Source of the DNA: Actinopolymorpha pittospori
GTDB taxonomy: Bacteria; Actinomycetota; Actinomycetes; Propionibacteriales; Actinopolymorphaceae
Reading direction: 5' to 3'
Length of the DNA: 64,000 nt
Assembly: GCF_014873875.1 (NCBI RefSeq)
Contig: NZ_JADBEM010000001.1
Span: forward strand, 3,844,001 to 3,908,000
Below, piece by piece: positions 51,073 to 60,129 of this stretch. How positions within the stretch are numbered: position 1 is the first letter of the stretch; each line of letters begins with the position of its first letter. The notes beneath the pieces were generated by a model, which saw nothing but the letters and a program-made list of their open reading frames with translations, was not told where the DNA came from and made no database searches. The translations under genes were made by a program, and so were the position numbers.

Positions 51073-51492
51073 TCAAGCCCTGCCGGGTGGAAGCGCGTCG
51101 TCCCTGGCGCGAAGGAGTACGACGCAACACCCGACCAGGAGCGGCAGCCCCACCAGGTGGTAGCTGATGTCTGGCCAGTGTCCACCCCGGGCGGTCAGGT
51201 TCAGACCCCACAGGAACCCGAGCGTCGTGAACCCGCCGGCGATCAGCCCGGCCGTCCGCGCCCGGGCCGGCGCCAGCAGCATCACGGCGACACCGAGAAG
51301 CAGGACGACGCACAGGATCGCCTCGGCGATCCCGGCGTGCTGTGCGTCGAAGGGCTCGGACCGGCCGTCGACCCGACCGGACAGGTGGAGTGCCGATGCC
51401 ACGGCCAGGCTGACCGCTACCAGCGCCATCACCCCCGCGACCCGGCGTGGGCTCCCGCTCGGCCGGACCGTCGCCATGTGTTCTGCGTCCAT
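51073..51492 (-). CDS. Four-helix integral membrane protein
   Basis: The 139-residue reading has four hydrophobic segments: VAGVMALVAVSLAVASALHL, AILCVVLLLGVAVMLLAP, AGLIAGGFTTLGFLWGLNLT and YHLVGLPLLVGCCVVLLRA. The same frame stays open for more than 900 codons on this strand, but that upstream part is the complement of the metallophosphoesterase gene. Starts at 51531 and 51477 are possible. The function is unknown. Confidence 0.6.
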   Translation of the reverse strand: MDAEHMATVRPSGSPRRVAGVMALVAVSLAVASALHLSGRVDGRSEPFDAQHAGIAEAILCVVLLLGVAVMLLAPARARTAGLIAGGFTTLGFLWGLNLTARGGHWPDISYHLVGLPLLVGCCVVLLRARDDALPPGRA

Positions 51493-52041
51493 GCGTCGAT
51501 GGTGCGCGACCACGAGGATGCCTGTCGTCATCCCTTCACCGCCACTTCGCCTACCGCCGCCGGGGTAGTGCGCGGGTCGGGCGTACTCCGGCTGAGGTAT
51601 CCGAAGCGGTTGGGGCCGGGCAGACGCACCGACACGAGCCCGGTGTCGTCGGCGCCACGGCAGCCGTCCGAATTCAAGTCCGTTAGCTGTCGAAAACAAG
51701 GGAATCCGATGGGCGAGAGGAAATGCGTTTAGCTGCGCACAGCACACACATGCCGGTGTACCGCGACGGGCCATTCGCATTCTTTGGCCGGTGGTATTTC
51801 GGCAGTCGTTCACGTACCGGTCACGGGAATGCGTCGGCCGCGGCCTAGCTTCGTGGACGAGCGGTTCAGCCCGATGCGTCCGCCCTTGAAAGGGTGTGGG
51901 ATCCGTGCGGTAGCGCCAGGAACACCACGCCGCTACCGGCGTCGATAGGCCATGTCCGCCATTCGGCTGGGTGTTCGCATCGCCATGCCGTTCTCCCGCT
52001 CCTCGAGCAAGAAACGAGACTTCGTGGAAAGGACTCAGTGC
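51493..52041. other. Long leader upstream of the metallophosphoesterase
   Basis: The 550 bp hold no gene I can support. An 8-bp inverted repeat CGGTAGCG (51908-51915) and CGCTACCG (51931-51938) could form a hairpin about 105 bp before the start codon. Promoter signals are expected between 51700 and 51850, where the sequence is somewhat AT-richer. Confidence 0.4.
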
Positions 52042-54660
52042 ATGTTGCCACCAGATCAGAGTTTGACACCTGGTGCGAAGAAGAAGCTCCGGCTGGCGCT
52101 CACCGCCGCGACCAGCGTGCTGGCCGGACTGGTCGTCGTCCCCGTGTTGACACCGGTCGTCGCCGAGGCGGTGGACCCGCCCAAGGCGACGATCACCGGC
52201 GTCGTGTTCGCCGACAAGAACAAGAACGGTACGCAGGACAAGGGCGAGCGTGGCATCAAGGACGTGAGCGTCTCCGACGGTCTGACCATCGTCCGGACCG
52301 ACCGTGACGGTGCCTACCGGTTCGAGACCGACCCGGAGCGCAGGATCACCGACCTGGTGTTCATCACCCAGCCGGTGGGTTACTCCGTCGGCATGGACGA
52401 GTCGTCGACGCCGCGCTTCTACCGCGATCTCGGCCAACTCGCCGACGACGAGGAACGGGCGGTCGACTTCGCGCTCGTTCCGGATCCGAAGAGTCGGCGC
52501 GACACCTTCACCTTCGCCAACATCGCCGACCCGCACGTCAACCCCGGCAACCCGTTGCGGACGGCGCAGGCATGGACCGAGCAGATGAAGGAGATCGGCT
52601 CGACCCAGGATCTGGCGTTCGTCCAGGTGAGCGGCGACCTCACCGACCGGGCGACCGAGGCCGAGTTCGAGACCTATCGTGCGGGCACAGCCGCTTCGCA
52701 CGTGCCGGTCTGGCCCGCGGTGGGCAACCACGACGTCACCGGGGGAACGGGCTACAGCAGCCAGATCGACATCTACCGGCGCCAGCTCGGACCCGAGTGG
52801 TACTCCTTCGACCACGGCAACCGGCACTTCGTCGTGGTGGAGAACAACGGCCGGGCGCCCTTCGAGGAGCAGTTCGAGTGGGTTCGGCAGGACCTCGCCG
52901 CCAACGCGGTCGGCAAGAAGGTCGTGCTGCTCACGCACCAGCCGCTCAACGTGCCGTTCGGTGCGTCGCCGACCTACGACCGCTACGTCGACCTGTTCGG
53001 GCAGTACGACACCGAGTTGGTGCTCGTGGGGCACGCGCACTCCAACGACGTGGACGGCGAACTCATCGACGGCGCCAAGCACGTTCAGACCAACTCGAGC
53101 TCCTACACCGTCGACCAGACCCCCACGGGCTTCCGCTACGTGCACATGCAGGGGAAGGACTTCAAGAACCCGTTCCGGATGTACGGAGTGGAGAAGAGCC
53201 TGACCCTCACCAACCCCGTCCCGGGCGGAGAGGTCTCCTCGGCCGCGCTGGACCAGGTGCAGGTCAACGCCTACGACTCCTCGGAGGAGGTCCGCGAGGT
53301 TCGCTACCAGGTGGACGGTGCAGGGCCCTGGTACCGCATGAAGTCCTCGGGCGAGATGACCTGGTTCGGGGAGCGGCGCGGACGTCCCCTGTCGGCCGGC
53401 GAGCACTCGATCAGCATCGAGGCGGTGGACGAGACCGGTGCGCGGTGGACGAAGTCCGCGAGCTTCACCGTGACCACCGACAAGCCTGCGGTTCCGGTGG
53501 CCGGTGAGGACTGGGCACAGCACCACGGCAACGAGCGGCACAGCGGTGTCGCGGCGAGCGAGCTGGACCCGAACCTCGAACTCGCGTGGAGTTACCGGAC
53601 GCCCGGCACGTTCCACACCGGCTCGCCGGTCATCGTGGACGGCGTGGTCTACGCCGGCACGCGCGACGAGGACGGCGATGGCAACGCCGCCGTTCACGCG
53701 GTGGATCTCAAGACCGGCAAGCGGCTGTGGGAGTTCGAGATGGACTCCTCCGTGCACCGGACCGTCGCCGTCCACGACGGCGTCGTGTACGCACAGAGCC
53801 TCCGCAGCAGGCTCCACGCACTGGACGCGGCGACCGGAAAGCAGCTGTGGATGCGTGAGCCCGAAGGGACGCCGGAGCCCTACAATCAGCGCACCACCGG
53901 CTACTACGGTGTCACCGTCGCGGACGGCAAGGTGTTCTGGACGCACCAGGAGCGTTTCGGCGTCGGAAGTCGCGGTGTGATCGCCGCGCTCGACTCGAAG
54001 TCGGGCGAGACGATCTGGGAGTCGCCGATGGTCTCCAACGGTCCTGCCGGCGGCACCCCCGTGGTCGCCGACGGGCGCGTCTATGTCGGCAACGGTGGCG
54101 ACAACGGCGGCAAGGTGCTCGCCTACGACCTGGCGACCGGCGAGCAGCTGTGGGCCTCCTCCAACGCGCTCGGCGGCACCGGAAGCGGTGTGCCCACGGT
54201 CGCCGACGGGCGGGTCTTCGTCGGTGAGGACAACGCGATCATCGCCCGCGACGCCGCGACCGGTGAGGACCTGTGGCTGCACCGGAGTGGCGGCACGAGC
54301 TACCACTCCAACGACGCGACCCCCGCGACCGCGGCGGTCGCGGACGGCACCGTGTACATGGGCTTCCCCGATGGCCGCGTGTCGGCGCTGAACGCGGTGA
54401 CCGGTCAGGTCGCCTGGACCAAACAGCTGCCCGGCAGGTTCTACTTCGGCGGTGTCTTCGCCTCACCGGTGGTCAGCGGTGACACGCTCTACCTCGGTTC
54501 CAACAACGGACACATGTACGCGCTGGACCGAGCGACCGGCGAGCAGCTGTGGGACTACGAGACCGGCGCCTGGAACGCGGCGGGACCGGCGATCAGCGGC
54601 AACACCATGGTGTTCGGTTCGTGGGACGGCAACCTCTACGCCTTCACCCAGAAGAAGTAA
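52042..54660 (+). CDS. Secreted metallophosphoesterase fused to a PQQ-type beta-propeller
   Basis: The 872-residue exported protein has several parts. A signal peptide covers about 12-45. An SdrD/Cna-B-like domain with ITGVVFADKNKNGTQDKGE follows. Next is a calcineurin-type phosphoesterase (about 150-380) with all five metal motifs: DPH, GDLTD, GNHD, THQP and GHAH. A beta-sandwich linker comes next, and then about seven PQQ-like repeats such as HAVDLKTGKRLWEFEMD and YDLATGEQLWASSNALGG. The propeller probably binds a wall component or partner rather than PQQ. The ATG at 52042 follows AAAGGA. Confidence 0.87.
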   Translation: MLPPDQSLTPGAKKKLRLALTAATSVLAGLVVVPVLTPVVAEAVDPPKATITGVVFADKNKNGTQDKGERGIKDVSVSDGLTIVRTDRDGAYRFETDPERRITDLVFITQPVGYSVGMDESSTPRFYRDLGQLADDEERAVDFALVPDPKSRRDTFTFANIADPHVNPGNPLRTAQAWTEQMKEIGSTQDLAFVQVSGDLTDRATEAEFETYRAGTAASHVPVWPAVGNHDVTGGTGYSSQIDIYRRQLGPEWYSFDHGNRHFVVVENNGRAPFEEQFEWVRQDLAANAVGKKVVLLTHQPLNVPFGASPTYDRYVDLFGQYDTELVLVGHAHSNDVDGELIDGAKHVQTNSSSYTVDQTPTGFRYVHMQGKDFKNPFRMYGVEKSLTLTNPVPGGEVSSAALDQVQVNAYDSSEEVREVRYQVDGAGPWYRMKSSGEMTWFGERRGRPLSAGEHSISIEAVDETGARWTKSASFTVTTDKPAVPVAGEDWAQHHGNERHSGVAASELDPNLELAWSYRTPGTFHTGSPVIVDGVVYAGTRDEDGDGNAAVHAVDLKTGKRLWEFEMDSSVHRTVAVHDGVVYAQSLRSRLHALDAATGKQLWMREPEGTPEPYNQRTTGYYGVTVADGKVFWTHQERFGVGSRGVIAALDSKSGETIWESPMVSNGPAGGTPVVADGRVYVGNGGDNGGKVLAYDLATGEQLWASSNALGGTGSGVPTVADGRVFVGEDNAIIARDAATGEDLWLHRSGGTSYHSNDATPATAAVADGTVYMGFPDGRVSALNAVTGQVAWTKQLPGRFYFGGVFASPVVSGDTLYLGSNNGHMYALDRATGEQLWDYETGAWNAAGPAISGNTMVFGSWDGNLYAFTQKK

Positions 54661-54704
54661 CGAAGACCAGCCAAGAAGTAGGCGGGGGTTGACGTGTCGT
54701 CCCG

Positions 54705-54739
54705 CGGGTGGGGAGGGTCCAGGTGGCCCTCCCCACCCG
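54705..54739 (+). terminator. Terminator after the metallophosphoesterase gene
   Basis: A perfect 13-bp stem, CGGGTGGGGAGGG with CCCTCCCCACCCG and a 9-nt loop, lies 45 bp after the stop codon. Confidence 0.8.
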
Positions 54740-54763
54740 TTCCGCTGTGGCAGACTCGCCCCG

Positions 54764-55789
54764 ATGAACATCTCCAGGACGCAACCGCCGGCGGTGGCGA
54801 TGCTGTGGGAGACACACGAGCCGCGCGACGCTCTCCTGAGCAGGTTCGGATTCGACGGTGCCGACGCCGCGGCTCGGTGGCTCGCGGGCGTTCTCGCGGC
54901 AGAGTGGGGCGTCACGATGCGCTCCTGCGAACGGGTCGTCATCAGTGCAGGCAACGCGCTCGCCTGGATCACCACGGACGCCGGCCCGCTGATCGCGAAG
55001 TGGTCGGCGGTGTCGAAGCTTCATCCGCGCCTCACCGAGGTCGCCGCGCTGACTGCCTGGCTGGACGACCGAGGGCTGCCGGTGTCCGCACCCATCGCGT
55101 CCTCCCGCGGCGTCCTGCAGGTCGAGGTTGACGGCGTGTCGATGGGTCTTCAGACGGTGGTGGACGGCGTACACCTCGACGTCGACGACCGCGACCAGGT
55201 CCACGAGGCCGGCGTCGTCCTGGCGCGACTGCATCTCGCACTGGCCGACTATCCCGACGGCGACCGCGTCGCGGCACAGCCGAAGCAGCGCCCGGCAACC
55301 TCGGCTGAGCCGCTGGTCCAGCGCATCGTCCGGTGGCTCGACTCGATGCCGCTGGAGCGAAGGTCGAGGGCCGCGGAGTCGCTTCGCGAAAGCCTCGCGG
55401 CGCTGGGATCGAAGGGCACGGCAAGCCTTGCCGTACAACTCGTCCACAACGACTTCCGTTCCGCGAACGTGCTCTGCAACGGCGGCCGGATCACCGCCGT
55501 CCTCGACTTCGAGGAGGTCGGCCTCGACCATCCGGTCGCCGACCTCGCCGGCGCCGCCGTTCTCCTCGGGACGCGCTTTCGGGGCTGGGGACCGGTCTCG
55601 GCGCGGACCCGCGAGGTCTTCGTGTCCGGGTACCGGTCGGTCCGCGCGCTCTCGGAGCCCGAGGAGGCCTGGTTGTCCGCGCTGATGTTGTGGCGAACGT
55701 TGGGACACGTTCCGGTCGGAGACGATCCCGCCGGATGGGCCGGCTCCGCGGACGAGCAGGCGTTCGGGCACGAGGGAAGCAGACGCTAG
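54764..55789 (+). CDS. Phosphotransferase (APH fold) family protein
   Basis: The 341-residue APH-fold protein has the catalytic loop LVHNDFRSANVLCN and the metal site AVLDFEEVGLDHPVADLA. The N-terminal lobe carries the nucleotide-binding Lys in PLIAKWSA. It is more like the homoserine kinase type II group than the resistance enzymes. Immediately upstream is a strong terminator, so it has its own promoter. Confidence 0.85.
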   Translation: MNISRTQPPAVAMLWETHEPRDALLSRFGFDGADAAARWLAGVLAAEWGVTMRSCERVVISAGNALAWITTDAGPLIAKWSAVSKLHPRLTEVAALTAWLDDRGLPVSAPIASSRGVLQVEVDGVSMGLQTVVDGVHLDVDDRDQVHEAGVVLARLHLALADYPDGDRVAAQPKQRPATSAEPLVQRIVRWLDSMPLERRSRAAESLRESLAALGSKGTASLAVQLVHNDFRSANVLCNGGRITAVLDFEEVGLDHPVADLAGAAVLLGTRFRGWGPVSARTREVFVSGYRSVRALSEPEEAWLSALMLWRTLGHVPVGDDPAGWAGSADEQAFGHEGSRR

Positions 55790-55867
55790 AGCCCGTCAGG
55801 GTTGCCGGGGTAATGACCGGTCGACGCCGTGGACGGGCGCTTCGTGCCGGCTCGTGGACCGCGCCGA

Positions 55868-56368
55868 TCAGGCGCTGGCGTCGATGCTCTCGACGATGGT
55901 GCAGGCCGACTCGTTCGGATCGCTCCCGACCGTACCGAGCGCGGCTCGACTGAGAATGGCACGCAACTGGTCCGCCTCGTCGGGCTGGAGGCCGCCCAGG
56001 ACGTGGCGTTCGACGTCGGCGACCCTGACGGTGAGTCGCGCGAGCGTCTTGGTGCCCTCGGCGGTGAGGGTGACGCGGCGGGACCGGCGGTCGGCCGGAT
56101 CAGGCGTCCGTTGAACGAGACCCCTGGCCTCGAGGTCGTCGAGCAGGTACGTCATGGCGGTGCGGTCGATGCCGAGGTGGTCGGCCATCGCGGCCTGGTT
56201 CTGACAGACCCCGCTGTTGGCGGAGTCGAGCACCTGGAACCCGCGCGGACCACCGGGGATCTCGGCGATGGCATCGCCAACCGCCTTGTGGTAGGCGCGA
56301 AACAGCGTGCCGAGCGCCCATCCAAAGTCTTGGCTGGCCTCTGGCCGATCTTCCTGGCTGCCTGCCAC
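55868..56368 (-). CDS. MarR-family transcriptional regulator
   Basis: The 166-residue winged-helix protein has the MarR layout: CQNQAAMADHLGIDRTAMTYLLDDLEARGLV (HTH), then the wing RTPDPADRRSRRVTLTAEG, and C-terminal dimer helices. It lies divergent to a FMN oxidoreductase gene with palindromic operators between them, so it most likely represses that gene and itself until a redox-active or phenolic ligand binds. Confidence 0.92.
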   Translation of the reverse strand: MAGSQEDRPEASQDFGWALGTLFRAYHKAVGDAIAEIPGGPRGFQVLDSANSGVCQNQAAMADHLGIDRTAMTYLLDDLEARGLVQRTPDPADRRSRRVTLTAEGTKTLARLTVRVADVERHVLGGLQPDEADQLRAILSRAALGTVGSDPNESACTIVESIDASA

Positions 56369-56409
56369 GGGCGCGACTCTACCACCCCGGACGACGATCC
56401 TAGGCGAGT

Positions 56410-56420
56410 CAGATGATCTG
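56410..56420. promoter_or_regulatory. MarR operator candidate 1
   Basis: The palindrome CAGAT-g-ATCTG lies 42 bp upstream of the MarR start. An imperfect third copy (CAGATCATATTCTG) follows at about 56426. Confidence 0.6.
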
Positions 56421-56488
56421 TTGCTCAGATCATATTCTGCCGCGAAGGTTGCCTACCGATCGATAGTTCCATACGATCCCCGATGATT

Positions 56489-56499
56489 CAGATAATCTG
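56489..56499. promoter_or_regulatory. MarR operator candidate 2
   Basis: The palindrome CAGAT-a-ATCTG has the same arms as operator 1 and lies about 30 bp before the azoreductase start. The matched pair, one near each gene, strongly suggests a shared regulator. Confidence 0.6.
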
Positions 56500-56530
56500 A
56501 TATTGAGACTATTCTCCGAGGAGACCGTTG

Positions 56531-57187
56531 ATGAGCACTGTTTTCCGCCTCGACTCGAGCATCCGCAAGGAGGGTTCGGTCACCCGGGCAGTGGCGTCGA
56601 GCCTGGAGTCGGCCCTGACCGCCGAGTTGGAGGGCGCGACGGTCGTCCGCCGTGAGATCGGCCTGACTCCGCTGCCGTCGACCGTGTGGGCGCAGAGCGC
56701 GTTCGCCGGCTACGTCGCCGAGGAGCAGCGCACGGCCGAGCAGAAGGACGCCGTCGCGCTGGCGACGACGCTGGCCGACGAGCTCGTCTCGGCCGACGCC
56801 TACATCTTCGCTGTGCCGTTCTACAACTACGGCGTGTCACAGCACTTCAAGACCTGGGTGGACGTCGCGCTGACCGACTCGCGCTTCGCCCCCGGCCTGG
56901 TGCCGCTGCCCGGACGGCCGGCGTACCTCGTCGTCGCGCGTGGCGGTGCGTACGGACCCGGTACGCCCCGTGAGGGCTGGGACCACGCCACCGACTGGCT
57001 GCGCCGGGTCCTGGTGGACATGTGGGGCCTCGAGCTGGAGATCATCGAGAGCGAACTCACGCTCGCGGAGGTCACCCCGGCCATGGAGGCCCTCCGCGAA
57101 CTCGCCGCGGACAACCTCCGCAACGCGCACTCCGCTGCCCAGGAGCACGGCAAGCACCTTGCCGGCCGGCTCATCTCCGCCATCTAG
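56531..57187 (+). CDS. FMN-dependent NADH-azoreductase/quinone reductase
   Basis: The 218-residue flavodoxin-fold enzyme has FRLDSSIRKEGSVTR (phosphate-binding loop), AVPFYNYGVSQHFKTWVDV (FMN ring contacts) and VVARGGAYGPGTPREGWDHA. It resembles the AzoR family, reducing quinones or azo dyes with NADH. It is divergent from the MarR regulator and probably induced by electrophiles. The start is the second ATG of a doublet (56531). Confidence 0.9.
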   Translation: MSTVFRLDSSIRKEGSVTRAVASSLESALTAELEGATVVRREIGLTPLPSTVWAQSAFAGYVAEEQRTAEQKDAVALATTLADELVSADAYIFAVPFYNYGVSQHFKTWVDVALTDSRFAPGLVPLPGRPAYLVVARGGAYGPGTPREGWDHATDWLRRVLVDMWGLELEIIESELTLAEVTPAMEALRELAADNLRNAHSAAQEHGKHLAGRLISAI

Positions 57188-57236
57188 GCGCCGTCTGGTC
57201 GTCGTCTGGCGTCATCCGGGCGCGAGCTGGAACGGT

Positions 57237-57270
57237 GGGTGCGGAGCGTGTTCCGTCGCGCTCCGCACCC
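57237..57270 (+). terminator. Terminator after the azoreductase gene
   Basis: A perfect 12-bp stem, GGGTGCGGAGCG with CGCTCCGCACCC and a 10-nt loop, lies 50 bp after the stop codon. Confidence 0.75.
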
Positions 57271-57332
57271 CCTCCGTAGTTGCCCGTGGCCGCCGGGAAC
57301 CGGTTCGAGACAGCCCGCCGTAGGGTGGCCGT

Positions 57333-58382
57333 ATGTGTGACGAGGCGGCCGATCTGCAAGACGTCCGCACCACCGTGCCCCGACCTGCCGAGGGATCAGT
57401 GGTCGACCCGATCGGACTCGAGCCGGTCGACGAGGTGGAGATCCTCACCTTGGTGGACAACGTCTTCGACGGGCTGCTGACCAGTGACGAGCGAACCCGC
57501 AGGGCCGGTTTCGGCGCGGGCGTGACGGCGGCGCCGGTGTTCGAAGGGGGCACCACCACCGTCGGCATGATCGCCGAGCACGGGTTCTCCGCGCTGGTGC
57601 GGGTCCGACGTGGCGAACAGACGAGCACGCTGCTCTTCGACACCGGCCTCTCGCCCGACGCGATGGTGACCAACGCCGACCGGCTCGGGATCAGCCTCGC
57701 CGACATCCACGCGGTCGTCCTCAGCCACGGACACTTCGACCACGTCGGTGGCCTCGTCGGTCTCGCCGGGAAACGCGGGACGCGCTCGCTGCCGATGGTG
57801 GTCCATCCGCTGGCGTGGACGAAGCGTCGCCTCGCGATGCCGGGAGGTGCCCGGGAACTCCCGACCCTGAGTAGGCGGGCGCTGCGCGGCGAAGGCTTCG
57901 AGGTCGTCGAACGACGCACCCCGTCGTTGCTGCTGGATGGCTGCGTGCTGGTCACGGGCGAGGTGGACCGCACCACGGAGTACGAGCACGGCATGCCTCG
58001 CCCGCACGAGGCATGGACCGGATCGGAATGGATCCACGACCCGCTCGTGCTCGACGACCAGGCCCTGGTGGTGCACGTACGTGACCGGGGGCTGGTGGTC
58101 CTCACCGGCTGCGGCCACGCCGGCGCGGTCAACATCGTCCGGCACGCGCAACGGTTGACCGGGGTGCGCGAACTCCATGCCCTGGTGGGCGGACTGCACC
58201 TTGGTGGCCCCGCCTTCGAGCCGGTCATTCCGCCCACGGTGGCCGCGTTGACCGAGTTGGCGCCGAGCCTGGTGGTTCCCGGGCACTGCACAGGCTGGCG
58301 TGCCCAACACGCGCTGGCCGCCGCACTGCCGAGCGCGTGGGTCCAGGGGAGCAGCGGCACCACCTACCGCCTCGCCGCCTGA
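57333..58382 (+). CDS. MBL-fold metallo-hydrolase (COG1237-like)
   Basis: The 349-residue protein has the metallo-beta-lactamase metal motif LSHGHFDHVGGL and the second ligand region VVHPLAWT. LTGCGHAGAVNIVRHA and GGLHLGGPAFEPVI supply the remaining His ligands. It resembles the dihydropterin/tetrahydrofolate-associated hydrolases named RFA-P synthase-like, but the true substrate is unknown. The ATG follows AGGGTGG. It converges with the DUF1330 gene. Confidence 0.85.
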   Translation: MCDEAADLQDVRTTVPRPAEGSVVDPIGLEPVDEVEILTLVDNVFDGLLTSDERTRRAGFGAGVTAAPVFEGGTTTVGMIAEHGFSALVRVRRGEQTSTLLFDTGLSPDAMVTNADRLGISLADIHAVVLSHGHFDHVGGLVGLAGKRGTRSLPMVVHPLAWTKRRLAMPGGARELPTLSRRALRGEGFEVVERRTPSLLLDGCVLVTGEVDRTTEYEHGMPRPHEAWTGSEWIHDPLVLDDQALVVHVRDRGLVVLTGCGHAGAVNIVRHAQRLTGVRELHALVGGLHLGGPAFEPVIPPTVAALTELAPSLVVPGHCTGWRAQHALAAALPSAWVQGSSGTTYRLAA

Positions 58383-58453
58383 TCACGCCCCTCCACGTCG
58401 ACGACATCCGTGGAGGGCTCCGAGCGAGCGGCCGCGAGCGCCGAGCGAGCGCC

Positions 58454-58831
58454 CTACTCCGGAACCGTGCCCCGGCTCGACGCCTCCGCGTCCGTTGCCG
58501 CGGCGCGGAGGTGAGCCGCCGTTGCCGCTGGTTCGTAACCGGCGGGCACGCCGTCGACAAGGATCACGTCGCCGTCGATGTGCCGACTGCGCAGAGGCCG
58601 GATGTCGTCGTACGCCGGGGACTCGTACCAGTCACGTGCCGCCTCGATGCCGGGAAAGCCGATCACGACCACGGCGCCGGGCCAGGATCCCTCGCGGACC
58701 TCGTGCGCCGTCCCGTGGACCAGGAAGCGTCCGCCGAACGGATCGAGCGTGGTCTGGATGCGCTCGATGTATTCCGCGACCTCCGGGTGGAAGTGTGGGT
58801 TGTGCAGGTTGGCGATGGCGTACGCGGTCAC
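58454..58831 (-). CDS. DUF1330-family protein
   Basis: The 125-residue protein has the DUF1330 ferredoxin-like fold: YAIANLHNPHFHPEVAEYIERI, then GRFLVHGTAHEVREG, VVIGFPGIEAARDWYESPAYDDI. The function of this family is unknown; a small-molecule binding or monooxygenase-like role is suggested by fold. The GTG at 58831 has GGGAGG. It follows the OYE gene on the same strand (85 bp). Confidence 0.85.
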   Translation of the reverse strand: MTAYAIANLHNPHFHPEVAEYIERIQTTLDPFGGRFLVHGTAHEVREGSWPGAVVVIGFPGIEAARDWYESPAYDDIRPLRSRHIDGDVILVDGVPAGYEPAATAAHLRAAATDAEASSRGTVPE

Positions 58832-58915
58832 GATTGCCTCCCGTTTCGTGAGCTGAGCCCGTCGATCATCGTAGCCGCGACCCGACGACCGTTGTGGAGG
58901 TCGAGGAGGCGCTCG

Positions 58916-60046
58916 TCACCGCAGGGCCGCCTCGAGTGGCGCGGGTTGGGTTGTGGGCGCGGGCGACAGGACGGGATAGTCGGTGTAGCCGGCCGGTCCG
59001 CCCACGTACATCAGGGCCTTGTCGCGCACGGGATTGACCGGTGCGCCGAGGCGGAGTCGTTCGACCAGGTCGGGGTTGGCGAGGAACGGACGCCCCAGCG
59101 CCACCAGGTCGGCGCCCGCGGCCAGCAGCCGCTCGCCCCCGGACCTCCCGCCGTCGGCGGGGATCTGCGCCGCCGGCAGGGTCGGGTTGGCGATCAGCGT
59201 GGTCGGCCAGGCCCTCCGTAGCCGCGTGAAGAGGGGCTGGTCGGGGTCGGCGAAGACGATGTGCAGGTACGCCAACTCCAGTTCGGCCAGGGCCGGCACG
59301 AGAGCGCGGTAGATGTTCTCGGTGTCACCTTCCTGAATACCGTTGACGGTGAGACCGGGGGAAAGGCGGACCCCCACCCACTCGGGGCCGATCGCGTCGG
59401 CGACGGCTCGCGCCACCTCGACGGTGAACCGGACACGGCCGGCCACCGAGCCGCCGTAGGCGTCGGTGCGGCGGTTGGTTCCCTGGGCGAGGAACTGGTG
59501 CAGGAGATAGCCGTTGGCGCTGTGCACCTCGACACCTGCAAAGCCCGCCTTGACAGCACGACGGGCGGCGAAGTCGGCCACCGTGCTTCGAATCTCGTCC
59601 CGGGTCAGCTCGCGTGGCACGACGGCGGGTCGGTGCCCGCCGGGAGTGTGGATCGGCTCCGGGAACGGGATCGGCGAGGGCGCGACCGGTGTCAACCCGC
59701 TGTTGTCGGGGTGCCCGATCCGACCACCGTGCTGCAGTTGCAGGAACATCCGGCCACCCGCCGCGCTCACCGCCTCGGTGACGCGCCGCCATCCGGCCAC
59801 GTGCGCGTCGCCGTAGATTGCCGGGATGTTGGCGTAGGTCTGGCCCACGGCGTTGGGTGTCGCGGCTTCGGCGATGATCAGTCCGGCGGAGGCTCGCTGC
59901 GCGTAGTAGGTGGCCATGATCGGTGTGGGTGTGCCGTCGGCACCGGCGCGGGTCCGCGTCATCGGCGCCATCACGAGGCGGTTGGGCAGCCTGAGTGCAC
60001 CGAGGCGGGCGGGCTCGAAGAGGCGGGAACTCGAAGCGGTGTCCAT
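58916..60046 (-). CDS. NADH:flavin oxidoreductase/Old Yellow Enzyme family
   Basis: The 376-residue (beta/alpha)8 flavoprotein has MAPMTRTRAGADGTPTP (FMN and active-site loop). It has the catalytic His-Asn pair in VEVHSANGYLLHQFLAQGTN and the C-terminal FMN phosphate site GADLVALGRPFLANPDLVERL. OYEs reduce activated C=C bonds of enones and nitro compounds with NADPH. It is downstream of the MFS gene and upstream of the DUF1330 gene, all on the minus strand, likely one detoxification operon. Ribosome site GGAGAT. Confidence 0.92.
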   Translation of the reverse strand: MDTASSSRLFEPARLGALRLPNRLVMAPMTRTRAGADGTPTPIMATYYAQRASAGLIIAEAATPNAVGQTYANIPAIYGDAHVAGWRRVTEAVSAAGGRMFLQLQHGGRIGHPDNSGLTPVAPSPIPFPEPIHTPGGHRPAVVPRELTRDEIRSTVADFAARRAVKAGFAGVEVHSANGYLLHQFLAQGTNRRTDAYGGSVAGRVRFTVEVARAVADAIGPEWVGVRLSPGLTVNGIQEGDTENIYRALVPALAELELAYLHIVFADPDQPLFTRLRRAWPTTLIANPTLPAAQIPADGGRSGGERLLAAGADLVALGRPFLANPDLVERLRLGAPVNPVRDKALMYVGGPAGYTDYPVLSPAPTTQPAPLEAALR

Positions 60047-60129
60047 GAGGGTGTATCTCCTTCTGGGGTTCGGACGTGGAGGTGGCAGAGGAGGATCGGA
60101 GGAGCCGGAACGTTCTGCGTGGGTGTTCG

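Noticed and set aside
51073..54306. 1077-codon minus-strand frame
   Set aside because: Only its last 140 codons (51073-51492) look like a protein; the rest is the complement of the metallophosphoesterase gene.
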